Part shown: positions 30,981 to 40,088 of the stretch, piece after piece | How positions within the stretch are numbered: position 1 is the stretch's first letter | How the letters are laid out: the number at the start of each line of letters is the position of its first letter | From: Alkalibacterium sp034520745 | GTDB taxonomy: Bacteria; Bacillota; Bacilli; Lactobacillales; Carnobacteriaceae_A | Reading direction: 5' to 3' | Assembly: GCA_034520745.1 (NCBI GenBank) | Contig: JAXHNF010000023.1 | Coordinates: 124,001 to 188,000, forward strand | Length of the DNA stretch: 64,000 nt | The notes under the pieces: model-generated | What the model was told of the DNA's origin: nothing | Seen by the model: only the letters and a program-made list of their open reading frames with translations | The model's database searches: none | Position numbers and translations under genes: made by a program

Positions 30981-31420
30981 TGTTGTAACACTCCCCTATT
31001 TTCTTCAAATTTAATACTTTGAAATATAATTAATAATATAGAGCATATTTTTTAAAAAGGCAAGAGAAAAATGTGAAAACAATTAGATTTAAAAGTTAAG
31101 TTCTAATAAACAACCGCTAAATGAAAGCAATGTAATCGCTTTTTCTTATATAAAATCTTTTTTTATAATTTATTAAAATAAGATAAGAATGAAGCGAGTG
31201 ACCAAAAAACATTGAGTACACAACATGTAAAATAGATATACATATAGAAATAACGATGAAATTTGCAAAAATTACTATAATTATATTGCAATATTCTAAT
31301 TGATATGTAAGAATAGACAATGTGCTTTTAATTAGAGTATTCTAATTTAATAAATAATAACTGATTATAGTGTTACCGGCACAACGAATAAAAATCTATT
31401 AAAGAGAAAGGGTAAGACGT
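30981..31420. promoter_or_regulatory. AT-rich divergent promoter region of the dipeptide transporter
   Basis: This gene-free spacer must hold the promoters for both directions. The palindrome ATTAGAGTATTCTAAT at 31331-31346 and a half copy TATTCTAAT at 31292-31300 may be a regulator site. It does not match the CodY consensus well. I could not place -10/-35 elements with confidence because the whole stretch is AT-rich. Confidence 0.4.
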
Positions 31421-32322
31421 ATGCATGAAGAAGCAAATTTGAATACTGGAGATCCGAAACAGTCACAGCAACTGGATCCTAATATTGTAAGATTCCAGGA
31501 TTTCTGGAAGAAGTTCTATAGAAACAAGTCAGCACTGATCGGTTTGACCCTGATCATGATCCTGATTCTGATCGCTTTTATCGGTCCTTATCTGACACCC
31601 TATGGACCCAACGCACAGAACTATGATGCACTCCTTGAGAGTCCTTCCTGGGAGCACTGGTTCGGAACGGATCATCATGGCCGGGATATCTTCACCCGGA
31701 TCATTCACGGCATGAGTATTACATTAAGAGTCGGATTCACTTCCGTTCTGATGGGGATGTCGATCGGGGTGTCACTTGGAGTCCTCTCGGGTTACTATGG
31801 CGGATGGACAGATACGATCATTATGCGCCTGATGGATGTTCTCCTTGCATTCCCGGGCATCCTGCTTGCTCTGGCCATCGTCAGTGTACTTGGCGGAAGC
31901 GTCAATAACGTCATTATTGCTGTCGGAATTTTCTCGATACCTGTTTTCGCACGTATTTCAAGGGGCTCGACCCTTGAAGTGAGAGAACTGGAATATGTTG
32001 AAGCGGCAAGCGCACTTGGAGCGAGTGACTTGCGAATTATAGGAGGGCATATTTTACCTAACATCATGTCGCCGATCATCGTTCAGGCGACGTTGAATAT
32101 CGCCACGTCAGTCCTGACAGCCAGTGGACTTTCATTCCTTGGGATGGCGCACAGCCACCTACACCTGAATGGGGAGCTATGCTGAGTGACGGACGTAACT
32201 ACATGTGGGATGCCCCGCACGTCGCTACAATTCCAGGGTTGGCAATTGTTGTCGTTGTTTTAGCCTTTAATATATTCGGTGACGGTCTGCGTGACGCACT
32301 GGATCCAAAAACGAAAAATTAG
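31421..32322 (+). CDS. Dipeptide ABC transporter permease DppC-like (one frameshift)
   Basis: This is a membrane subunit with an N-terminal cytoplasmic tail (residues 1-45), then the signature helix SALIGLTLIMILILIAFIGP. The six-helix core follows, with the docking loop EYVEAASALGASDLRIIGGHILPN (EAA motif). GTDHHGRDIFTRIIHG is typical of DppC/OppC. The frame breaks near 32145, after which the chain runs to DGLRDALDPKTKN. The ATG follows AAAGAGAAAGGG. It is the first gene of the plus-strand operon. dppB follows after 15 bases, the reverse of the common dppB-dppC order. Confidence 0.9.
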
Positions 32323-32337
32323 GAAAGAGGGAAGACA

Positions 32338-33257
32338 TTGTTAAAATTTCTAGGTAAACGTTTATTACAGATGATTCCCGTTTTACTTGGCGTCACGATC
32401 TTGACTTTCAGTATGATGCTGCTTATTCCGGGAGATCCTGCACAAATCATGGCCGGGGAGAGTGCTTCGCCGGAACAGCTGGAGCTCGTCCGCGAACGTC
32501 TCGGGTTGAATGACCCTATTCCCGTTCAGTACTGGGATTATCTCAAAGGTGTGCTCACCGGAGACTTAGGGGACTCTATAAGAAGCGGACGCCCTGTAGC
32601 TGCGGAAGTATTTGGACGGCTGGCCCCTACGGTGGAACTCGCTTTTTACAGTACACTGCTGGCTGTCTTTATCGGACTGATCGCGGGAGTCATTTCAGCG
32701 GTCCGCCGGTATTCAATTACGGATTCAGCCATCATGTTCGGAGCATTGTTCGGGCTTTCCATGCCTAACTTCTGGCTGGGACTCATGCTGATCCAGTGGC
32801 TGGTTATCGGAGCCGGGTGGTTCCAGGCTTCAGGCTGGGGCACGCCGCAGCAGATGATCCTGCCAGTCATTACACTCGGGACCGCGGGCTCGGCGATTAT
32901 TGCCCGGATGACCCGGTCGAGTATGCTTGAAGTCATCGATATGGATTATATTCAGACGGCTCGAGCTAAAGGTGTCAGCGAACGGGTAGTCATTTACCGT
33001 CACGCTCTGAAAAACGCGATGGTACCTGTCGTTACAGTCGTTGGTCTGCAGTTCGGCTCACTCTTGGGCGGCGCAGTTCTGACAGAAACAGTCTTTGCCA
33101 TCAACGGTCTGGTTGACTGATCATCAATGCGATCCGCGCACGTGACTTTCCGATCGTCCAGGGAGGCGTACTCGTCTTCTCCTTCTTATTCGTCTTTGTC
33201 AATATCATAGTGGATATTTTATATCGCTTCTTGAACAAACGCATCAACTTGAATTAA
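32338..33257 (+). CDS. Dipeptide ABC transporter permease DppB-like (one frameshift)
   Basis: This is the partner permease. It starts LKFLGKRLLQMIPVLLGVTI (from a TTG preceded by AAGAGGGA). It contains the DppB hallmark LLIPGDPAQIMAG, the loop TARAKGVSERVVIYRHALKN with the EAA-like motif, and FGSLLGGAVLTETVFA. A break near 33110 separates the last 50 residues (LIINAIRARDFPIVQGGVLV ...). The length of about 306 codons is normal. dppDF starts 76 bases after its stop. Confidence 0.9.
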
Positions 33258-33333
33258 TCTGACCGTGATATATAGACAGAAATAGAATAAGAGTTTTGAT
33301 AATAAACTGATTGAAATTTTGAGAGGATTGATT

Positions 33334-35065
33334 GTGTTGACAGAAAAATTACTTCAAGTAGAAAACCTGAAGATCTCTTTTTCTACGGGTGAGTCCCTTA
33401 TCGAAGTAGTTTCTGATGTCTCCTTTGATTTAGCTTACGGCAAAACCGTCGGGATCGTAGGAGAATCGGGAAGTGGGAAAAAGTGTTTCAGCCCGCTCCA
33501 TCATGCAGTTACTAGGCAAGAATGGGGTCGTAGATAAAAAAAGCAGTATCCGATTCAATGGAGAAGAAATCACTGAAAAGTCAGAAAAAGAAATGAGAAA
33601 GATCAGGGGGAAAGATATCGGTATGATCTTCCAGGATCCGATGACGTCATTGAACCCTACGATGAAAATCGGGAAACAGATTTCAGAAACGATCCGTATC
33701 CACGAGCAGGCTTCGAAAAAAGAAGCGGCTCGGCGTGCCAAGGAGATCATGCACCTGGTTGGGATTCCCTCAGTTGAAGAACGGTTTGACCAGTACCCGC
33801 ATGAACTTTCAGGCGGAATGCGCCAGCGTATCGTTATTGCAATCGCGCTGGCCTGCAGTCCGAAACTGCTGATCGCAGATGAACCGACCACGGCGCTGGA
33901 TGTAACGATCCAGGCTCAGATCCTGGAACTGTTGAAAGACATCCAGGAAAAAACGGGAACAGCGATCCTGCTGATCACCCATGACTTTGGTGTGGTTGCT
34001 AACATGTGTGAAGAAATCGTGGTAATGAATCAGGGTAGGGTCGTTGAAAAAGGAACGACGAAGGAAATCTTCAGTCATCCGAAAGAAGACTACACTAAAA
34101 ACCTTCTGGCGGCGATCCCGAACCTTCATGAAGAGAAAACCGCCGCAGCAAAAGAGAAGCTTTTGAACATTTATGCGGGGACTCAGGAAAAAATCCTTGA
34201 AGTCAACGGCTTGTCCAAGCATTTTCCATTGGGAAGAAAAGCAACGCTTAAAGCCGTCGATGACATCTCTTTTGAGATTTACCGAGGCGAGACGTTAGGT
34301 CTGGTAGGCGAATCCGGTTCCGGAAAGTCGACCACTGGCCGAGCCATCCTGCGTCTGCATGAACCGACTTACGGAGAAACCCTGTTCAACGGCTTGGACA
34401 TCAATAAATTCAAGAAAAAACAGATGAAAAATATGCGCAAAAAAGTGCAGTTCGTGTTCCAGGATCCTTATTCATCACTGAATCCGCGTAAAAAAGTGGA
34501 AGATATCATCGGTGAAGCACTGGATATACACAAGCTGGCAAAAACGAAGCAGAAAAGAAGAGAACGCGTCGAAGAACTTCTTGACCTGGTCGGGCTGGAG
34601 CGTTCATTCAGCCAGCGTTTCCCGCATGAATTCTCAGGTGGACAGCGTCAGCGTATCGGGATTGCCAGAGCACTGGCCGTCGAGCCTGATTTCATCGTGC
34701 TGGATGAACCATTATCTGCTCTGGACGCGTCTGTACAGGCCCAGATCGTTGAACTGCTGGAAGACCTGCAGAGAAAACTGAACCTGACGTATCTCTTTAT
34801 CGCGCACGATCTGGCCACAGTGAAAAAGATATCAGACCGTGTAGCGGTCATGTACAAGGGGAATATCGTGGAACTGACCGATTCGGAAGAGTTGTTTGAG
34901 AATCCGGTCCACAACTATACGAAAAAACTCTTGTCAGCCATTCCCGTACCGGATCCCCATTATGAAGCGACCGGCGGAGAAGTTTCAGCTGATGAGGAAG
35001 AAGAGATTTCGATCGAAGGACAAAAACTTACAGAAATCAGACCGAATCACTGGGTGCTTCAGTAA
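33334..35065 (+). CDS. Fused DppD-DppF dipeptide transporter ATPase (one frameshift)
   Basis: One polypeptide of about 577 residues carries two complete ABC ATPase domains, where Dpp systems usually have two proteins. Domain 1 has Walker A GESGSGKS, FQDPMTSLNP, signature LSGGMRQR and Walker B LLIADEPTTALD. Domain 2 (from residue 295) has GESGSGKSTTG, FQDPYSSLNP, FSGGQRQR and FIVLDEPLSALD. A run of five A at 33478-33482, where four are needed, breaks the frame inside the first Walker A, which is clear evidence of an indel error. GTG at 33334 lies 6 bases after GAGAGGA. GsiA/YliA-type fusions are known. Here the fusion closes the operon. Confidence 0.9.
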
Positions 35066-35087
35066 ACAAATCTTATAATGAGAAAGA

Positions 35088-35133
35088 GTCAACCGCTGAT
35101 GAGCGATTTTATCATCAGTGGTTGCTTCTTTTT
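35088..35133 (+). terminator. Terminator of dppCB-dppDF
   Basis: CAACCGCTGATGA pairs with TCATCAGTGGTTG (two mismatched positions), followed by CTTCTTTTTC, 24 bases after the stop. Confidence 0.85.
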
Positions 35134-35160
35134 CTGTATCGTTATACTGATTATGGGTTT

Positions 35161-35550
35161 CCGGTATGCGTGCGATCGAAGTGAAGGTCACGGAACAGCG
35201 TCTGAGCGTGCCTTTCGCGTGAGTGGGAGAGGTTTGAGTCTCGCATAAAGAGGAGATATACGCCCTTCATGCGATTGGGGAAGAGGTTCGAACGTCGCAT
35301 AAAGCCGACATATGCTGGCCTCTCACGCAACCGGCAGACGAGCCGAACGTCGCATACAGGGATAGAGCATGCGACGTTCGGCACGATCGGAGGAGGCCCG
35401 AATGTCGTATAAAGAGGAGATATGCGCCCTTCGAGCAATCGGAAGAGAGTTGAACGTCGTAAAAAGGGGAGATATACGCCCTTCATGCGATTGGATAGAG
35501 GTTTCGAGCGCCCGTATAAAGAGGAGGACATGCGACGTTCACCAGGTAAA
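35161..35550. repeat. Array 2 of palindromic ~60 bp repeats
   Basis: Seven or so divergent units carry CGAACGTCGCATAAAG ... ATATGCGCCCTTC, each half an inverted copy of the other. The cleanest is CGAACGTCGCAT at 35344-35355, which pairs perfectly with ATGCGACGTTCG at 35369-35380. The opening bases (GCGTGCCTTTCG at 35207-35218) match arrays 1 and 3, so all three belong to one family, but this array has its own GCAT-type core. It lies between two convergent transcription units. Confidence 0.75.
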
Positions 35551-35640
35551 AAAATGCACGCACTGTCTGAAAAAATTTAAAAGCAAAAATCAATTCGGTA
35601 TATTCAATTTTCAGGAGAATTGAATGATCAATAAAGGAAA

Positions 35641-35666
35641 AACACCAAGTCGGCCGACTTGGTGTT
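35641..35666 (-). terminator. Terminator of the ABC_sub_bind transporter operon
   Basis: AACACCAAGTCGG and its complement form a perfect 13-bp stem, followed on the minus strand by TTTTTCC. It lies 10 bases after the last stop codon. Confidence 0.9.
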
Positions 35667-35675
35667 ATCATCTTA

Positions 35676-36486
35676 TTAGGTCAGTAACAGTGCATCTTCT
35701 GAAACAGCACTGCCACTGTTTTTCTTGAATAAATCAAGGAGAACGGGGACGGTGAGGTTTTCTTCTTCCTCCGGAGACATCCACGACGATATGTCCGTTG
35801 TTCATCATGATGAGACGGTTGCCGTACGTGATGGCCTGCTTCCATGTTGTGCGTGATCATCAGTGCCGTCAGCTGCTTTTCTATCAATGATCTGATCGGT
35901 TAAATCAAGCACCATCTGACTCGTTTTCGGATCCAGCGCAGCGGTATGCTCATCTAAAAGCAGCAGCTTCGGCGTGACGAGTGAGGCCATGAGTAAGGTC
36001 GAACGCCTGGCGCTGCCCGCCGGAAAGCAAGCCGACGTCCATTTTCAAGTCGGTCCTCAAGGCCGAGACCCCAGTTTTTTCAATTCTTTCCTGGTAAACG
36101 TCCCGTTCTTTCTTGCGGATACCTTGTCCCAGACGGCGTTTCTTCCCGCGTTTCCAGGCAATGGCCAGATTTTCTTCAATGCTTAAGCGTGAGGCAGTCC
36201 CCATCTTGGCATCCTGGAATACCCGGCTGATGTGAGACGCCCGTTTATAGGCGAGACTACTTGTGTGATGTCTTCTCCGCCAAGCAGGATCTCTCCTTCG
36301 TCAACGGGAAAGCTCCCGGCGATACTGTTCAGGAAAGTGGATTTACCCGCGCCGTTACCGCCGATGACTGTGATGGAAGTCACCTTTGTTGACAGTAAAA
36401 TCGATTCCTTTCAGCACATGATTTTCGTTGACAGATCCTGCTTCAAATGTCTTATGGATATTTTTCAGTTCTAGAGCTGTAGCCAT
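35676..36486 (-). CDS. ABC transporter ATP-binding protein of an amino-acid-type importer (frameshifted)
   Basis: This is the ATPase partner of the permease and binding protein encoded just upstream. It opens MATALELKNIHKTFEAGSVN with VLKGIDFTVNKGDF. It shows Walker A GGNGAGKST, signature LLSGGQRQ and Walker B LLLLDEHTAALDPKT, which is characteristic of the LivF-like ATPases paired with ABC_sub_bind proteins. It also has the switch His in LMITHNM. The start overlaps the permease gene by 16 bases. At least five frame breaks occur (near 36375, 36215, 36060, 35990 and 35760-35880). The final segment reads VPVLLDLFKKNSGSAVSEDA. Confidence 0.83.
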
Positions 36487-37398
36487 GATAGCATGCCGCC
36501 TTTCTTCGTCTTCGTTTCTTTCAATTTACCTTTTCTCTTAGATAAGCGATCCTGAACGGCAGGCAGACGTAAAGCCAGTGCCAGGAGGATAGCTGAGAAT
36601 AGCTTCAGGTCCTGCGGGTTTACGTTCATCTCCAGTACGACCAGGATAAGCAGGCGGTAGATGACTGAACCTAAGACGACCGTCAATAGACGCTGCGCAA
36701 TCGATAGGTTACGGAAGAATACTTCACCGATAATAATGGAGGCCAGACCGATAACGATCGTGCCGATACCCATGCTGATATCGGCGTACCCGTTGCTCTG
36801 GGCAAGGAATGCGCCGGAAAGGGCAACAAGACCGTTACTCAGCATGTAACCAATGACTTTCATGACATTGGTGCGGATACCGTTCGCTTCACTCATTTCA
36901 TTATTGTCACCTGTAGAGCGAATGGCCAGTCCCACTTCAGTATGGAAAAACACGTGGAGTAAACTGATAACGATGCCGACAGCGATGGATCCCACCAAAA
37001 GCACGGCATTCGTTTTATTTAAGCCGAAACTCTCAACTGTGCGGATAAGTGTCCCTTCTCCGAGCAGGGAAATATTGGCTTGTCCCATGATACGCAAGTT
37101 GATGGAGTATAGTCCTGTCATGGTTATGATCCCGGACAATAATGCTGGTATCTTCCATTTGGTGTACAAAAATCCGGAAACAAGACCGGCTGTCATCCCA
37201 CCCAGCAAGGCAATCAGAACCGACAGCCAGGGGGCCACACCACTGACGATCAGACTTGTACTGACCGCCGCGCCTAAAGGAAAGCTTCCTTCCACTGTCA
37301 GGTCTGCCACATTAAGAATGCGGAAGGTAAGGTAGACCCCGATAGCCATGATCGACCAGAGCAGACCTTGAGAGACACTTGGATAATAATAAAGCCAT
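36471..37398 (-). CDS. ABC transporter permease of an ABC_sub_bind system (one frameshift)
   Basis: This is a membrane permease of the LivH/branched-chain-like family with about eight hydrophobic segments. Typical blocks are LTFRILNVADLTVEGSFPLGAA, GFLYTKWKIPALLSGIITMTG and AIRSTGDNNEMSEANGIRTN (the docking loop). LSNGLVALSGAFLAQSNGYADISMGIGTIV follows. The ATG at 37398 follows AAGGAGG, and one break near 37370 separates MALLLS from VSQGLLWSIMAIG. In streptococci such permeases pair with ABC_sub_bind proteins in TrpXYZ-type importers. The solute here is inferred from the leader peptide (Phe/Tyr). Confidence 0.87.
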
Positions 37399-37437
37399 GT
37401 TTGAGTCCTCCTTTATTCTTCTGACAGTGAAATGCTG

Positions 37438-38410
37438 TCAGGGATTGATACCTAATGCTTCAGCCATGTCTTCATTGACGAAGAACGTTCCAGTTCATCG
37501 GACATCTCGACCGCTAAGGTTTCTGGTGAGGCATCAGTTTCCATGATTTCCAGAGCCATCAATGCTGTTTGACGACCCAGCGCTTCGTAGTTAATGCCGT
37601 AAGTGGCTAATCCACCAGCTTCGACCTGGTCAGTTGATCCGGCAATGACGGGTAACTGGTATTCCATCGCGATTTCGCCAACGGTGTCCGCTGTACTTGC
37701 CAGCGTGTTGTCTGTCGGAATGTATAAAGCATCAACGTCTGTGGCCAGACTGGTCAGGACCTGCTGGACATCATTCGTTGTCGTAACAGTGGATACGTGA
37801 ACCCGAGTACGCCGGCAGCCTCCAGTTCTTCAATGGCTATATTGGCCTGTATTTCAGAATTCGGTTCACTTGAGTTGTAGATGATTCCGACTGTTTCAGC
37901 GTCGGGAACGATGGATAATAGCAACTGTATCTGTTCTTTGATCGGCACCATGTCACTCGTGCCAGTCAGGTTCATGCCGGGTGCTTCATTGCTTTCAACC
38001 AGTCCGGCATCGACGGGATCGGTCACCGCTGTGAATAAAATCGGCTTTTCCTGTTCAGCAGTAGCCAAGGCCTGAGCGGCTGGTGTCGCAATGGAGAGCA
38101 TCAGGTCATTGTTTCCAGATAACTGTTCACTCATACTTTGTAAATTTGACTGGTCGCCCTGCGCATTCATGACGTCAAAATTGACCGATTCACCGTCAAC
38201 ATAACCCGCATCTTCGAATTCAGCGATGAACCCGTCTTTGGCTGCCGTCAGGGAATCGTGTTCCATGAACTGCAGGATGCCGACGTTCACCGTTTCCTGT
38301 TCATCGGCCACACTTCCTTCCGTACTTTCAGAACCGCAGGCCGCTAAAGTCAGTCCAACCAGTCCTGTCACTGCCATACCCATTGCTTTCTTTGTCATTG
38401 ATTTTGTCAT
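37438..38410 (-). CDS. ABC_sub_bind family solute-binding lipoprotein (two frameshifts)
   Basis: This is an extracytoplasmic binding protein of the PF04392 type. The lipobox LTLAACGSES lies near residue 24. Family blocks are VGILQFMEHDSLTAAKDGF, ANLQSM-like QSNLQSMSEQL, TAVTDPVDAGLV, TGTSDMVPIKEQ, ETVGIIYNSSEPNS and GINYEALGRQTA. The ATG follows AGGGGGAGAA. Breaks lie near 37800 and 37490, and the corrected end is AEALGINP. Homologues bind Trp or other aromatic amino acids in TrpX systems. The Phe/Tyr-rich leader upstream makes Tyr/Phe the best guess. Confidence 0.85.
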
Positions 38411-38469
38411 CTTGTTCTCCCCCTATGATTTTTCTTTTTTTACGAGTCGACTAAATATCGCCCGCTTGT

Positions 38470-38514
38470 TAATAAATAAAAACACCTATCTAGATAAAAT
38501 AATCTAAATAGGTG
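38470..38514 (-). terminator. Attenuator terminator ahead of the ABC_sub_bind operon
   Basis: On the minus strand CACCTATTTAGAT pairs with ATCTAGATAGGTG, followed by TTTTTATTTATT. It sits between the leader peptide and the first structural gene, about 60 bases before its start, so it must be read through for expression. Confidence 0.85.
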
Positions 38515-38665
38515 CCCCAAAAGTTCATGAGTATGTTAGCCACTTAGATTATTTCATCTATGTGGCTAAATTTGATCAACTCAAATTTCCTTAGCCATCA
38601 CAGATACAAAATCAGTTTTTATGCTGACGTTTGTATCCACGATGTCGGCGTGTCTACAAACAGTA
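38483..38665 (-). promoter_or_regulatory. Chain of mutually exclusive hairpins (transcription attenuator)
   Basis: Several segments have two possible partners. Bases 38629-38635 (GTTTGTA) can pair with 38655-38661, which lies just past the leader stop. The overlapping stretch 38630-38637 can instead pair with 38603-38610. Bases 38564-38575 pair with 38581-38596, and the overlapping 38556-38569 pairs with 38536-38549. Bases 38544-38554 can pair with 38497-38507, the left part of the terminator stem, acting as antiterminator. No T-box motif (AGGGTGG...ACCGCG) is present. The pairing scheme is by eye. Confidence 0.65.
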
Positions 38666-38725
38666 TCAATAATAGCTAAAGTAGAAGCGATTCAGTTGTT
38701 TAGTATGAAGCTGTGTCATTAACAT
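38666..38725 (-). CDS. Leader peptide MLMTQLHTKQLNRFYFSYY of an aromatic amino acid attenuator
   Basis: This is a 19-codon frame with an excellent ribosome site (AGGAG, 8 bases before the ATG), about 25 bases after the predicted transcription start. Five of the last six codons encode Phe or Tyr (TTC TAC TTT AGC TAT TAT), and the stop follows at once. Such a run of regulatory codons is the hallmark of ribosome-mediated attenuation: scarcity of charged tRNA-Phe or tRNA-Tyr would stall the ribosome and change folding of the RNA behind it. The first possible partner segment lies 5 bases past the stop, within the footprint of a stalled ribosome. Confidence 0.75.
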   Translation of the reverse strand: MLMTQLHTKQLNRFYFSYY

Positions 38726-38756
38726 GGTCGTCACTCCTGTAAAAGTTGATGTTCCT

Positions 38757-38785
38757 AGAATACGACATAAATGAGAGTAAGTCAA
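38757..38785 (-). promoter_or_regulatory. Promoter of the leader peptide / ABC_sub_bind operon
   Basis: On the minus strand TTGACT, a 17-base spacer and TATTCT. Transcription would begin near 38750, giving a leader of about 340 bases. Confidence 0.7.
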
Positions 38786-38933
38786 GAGTTAAATTAAAAA
38801 TATTTTAATTTTAATCAAGTTACTATATAAAGCTCCTCATTTATAATATTTTCAAACATTTTCCGCAGAGGGTCACAGGATTATTTTCAAGTAAAAAAGC
38901 ATCTCATCAAATTTTAAAAGTTTAAAAGTTTTT

Positions 38934-39188
38934 CTATTGTTCCATTAAGTTTTCGTACCTGTCCCTGTCGATTTCATGGGCATGTTTTATCTGGACTTGG
39001 CCGTCAACGAGTCCAGGGGTTGTTTCGACTAATAAGACGGTAGCGTCTCCGTTGTCTATTGTAAAGAACTGACTGATTTGGGAGCTGTCTTCTGAGGGAA
39101 GATAGTCAGAGATGATTGCGGCGACCTGCTCGTGATCGGTGTCTTCGCTAAAAGCTAAATCTTCCGACAAATCTTCAGATAGCATCAT
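38934..39188 (-). CDS. Small unknown acidic protein, possibly truncated
   Basis: This is an 84-residue frame (MMLSEDLSEDLAFSEDTDHE ... RDRYENLMEQ), acidic, with a predicted alpha/beta pattern and no membrane segment. No clear ribosome site precedes the ATG pair. A related frame continues upstream to about 39240 (FQTADGTELLDE), so the true start may be lost to an indel or the gene may be 5'-truncated. No family is recognised. It follows the DUF898 gene on the same strand but across a terminator. Confidence 0.45.
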   Translation of the reverse strand: MMLSEDLSEDLAFSEDTDHEQVAAIISDYLPSEDSSQISQFFTIDNGDATVLLVETTPGLVDGQVQIKHAHEIDRDRYENLMEQ

Positions 39189-39316
39189 TTCATCCAGCAG
39201 TTCAGTACCGTCTGCGGTTTGGAATTCTCAAACAATGATCCATGTCTTTTCATTACTATAAAAGCGGGTACATTAAAACCTTTATTTTACAATATAAGAT
39301 GCGAAAGCAATCCATT

Positions 39317-39357
39317 AAAAAAGCCTTTAAGAATAAAATTCATCTTAAAGGCTTTTA
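39317..39357 (-). terminator. Terminator of the DUF898-type gene
   Basis: AAAAGCCTTTAAGA pairs perfectly with TCTTAAAGGCTTTT. It is symmetric, so it could work in both directions. Confidence 0.85.
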
Positions 39358-39368
39358 TTGATCAGGTA

Positions 39369-39713
39369 TCAGTTAACGAAGTGCGCGTGCTTGGCTTTCC
39401 AGTCTTCTAATTTGATGTTGACCCAGAAACCGTATATTCCTAAAGTAATGAGTGTCAGTGCCCACCACTTTATCCAGTTGCCGAAGAGACCCATAGCTGA
39501 TCCTGAAAAGGTTAATCGTTTGCCGTCAACGACGGTATGGTTGATTTTCCATGCGAAAATTCGGCAGATGACCGAAGGTATAACAGACCAAATGACAAAA
39601 CTGTCACAATCACCCCCAATAATGACCAGAAAATGAGTTCAAATAACCCTCCGATTAAAAAATGACGTTCTTCCGTACTTTTGTTCTACACCATACTGTG
39701 CAGTTGTATCCAT
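39369..39713 (-). CDS. DUF898 (YjgN-like) small membrane protein (frameshifted)
   Basis: This protein of about 114 residues has hydrophobic segments around 25-45 and 80-100. The C-terminal half (VDGKRLTFSGSAMGLFGNWIKWW, then TLITLGIYGFWVNIKLEDW) is the repeat motif of the DUF898 family. Many family members are short membrane proteins of unknown role. The ATG follows AGGAGG by 7 bases. Breaks occur near 39645 and 39580. Confidence 0.75.
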
Positions 39714-39819
39714 ATTATTCCTCCTGTGATTTATTATATATATATCTATAATAAAGGATTATCAGCAAAGTTCAATCATTATTTTTTTATATAAAAAAAT
39801 AGTATTATTCTATAACTGC

Positions 39820-39948
39820 CTACACTTCTTCTAATATATCCTTTGGCAACTTTTCAACATATTTAACGCCTTTGATATATAGTTCAGTGACTTTAGCTGA
39901 ACACATGATCTGAGCCGGTTGTTTTAGTGCGGTCATCCAGCTGGACAT
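39820..39948 (-). CDS. Possible 42-residue ORF
   Basis: The frame MSSWMTALKQPAQIMCSAKV...LPKDILEEV is open and has a plausible amino acid composition, but no ribosome site precedes it. It lies in an otherwise gene-free 375-base gap. It may be the end of a decayed or frameshifted gene starting further upstream. Confidence 0.25.
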   Translation of the reverse strand: MSSWMTALKQPAQIMCSAKVTELYIKGVKYVEKLPKDILEEV

Positions 39949-40035
39949 GGGTAGGATGGTGACGAAGAGCGCTGGTCATAGGTATGAAAAAGGCGTGAGA
40001 AGATTTTTGACTCAATAATGCAGATAGAAATGAGA

Positions 40036-40059
40036 CTCTTAGTGTATCAACACCAAGAG
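40036..40059 (-). terminator. Hairpin after the FAD/Rieske gene
   Basis: CTCTTAGTGT and ACACCAAGAG form a 10-bp stem with one mismatch and a 4-base loop, 30 bases past the stop. The T tract is poor, so the call as a terminator is moderate. Confidence 0.5.
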
Positions 40060-40088
40060 CCTTTCAATTTTATAAGATTCTATCAATG

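Noticed and set aside
31117..31320. Hydrophobic 67-codon minus-strand frame in the dpp spacer
   Set aside because: It lies in extremely AT-rich DNA, lacks a ribosome site and overlaps the required promoter region.
38480..38750. T-box riboswitch before the ABC_sub_bind operon
   Set aside because: No AGGGTGG...ACCGCG antiterminator element or T-box stem I motifs are seen. A leader peptide with its own ribosome site explains the region better.
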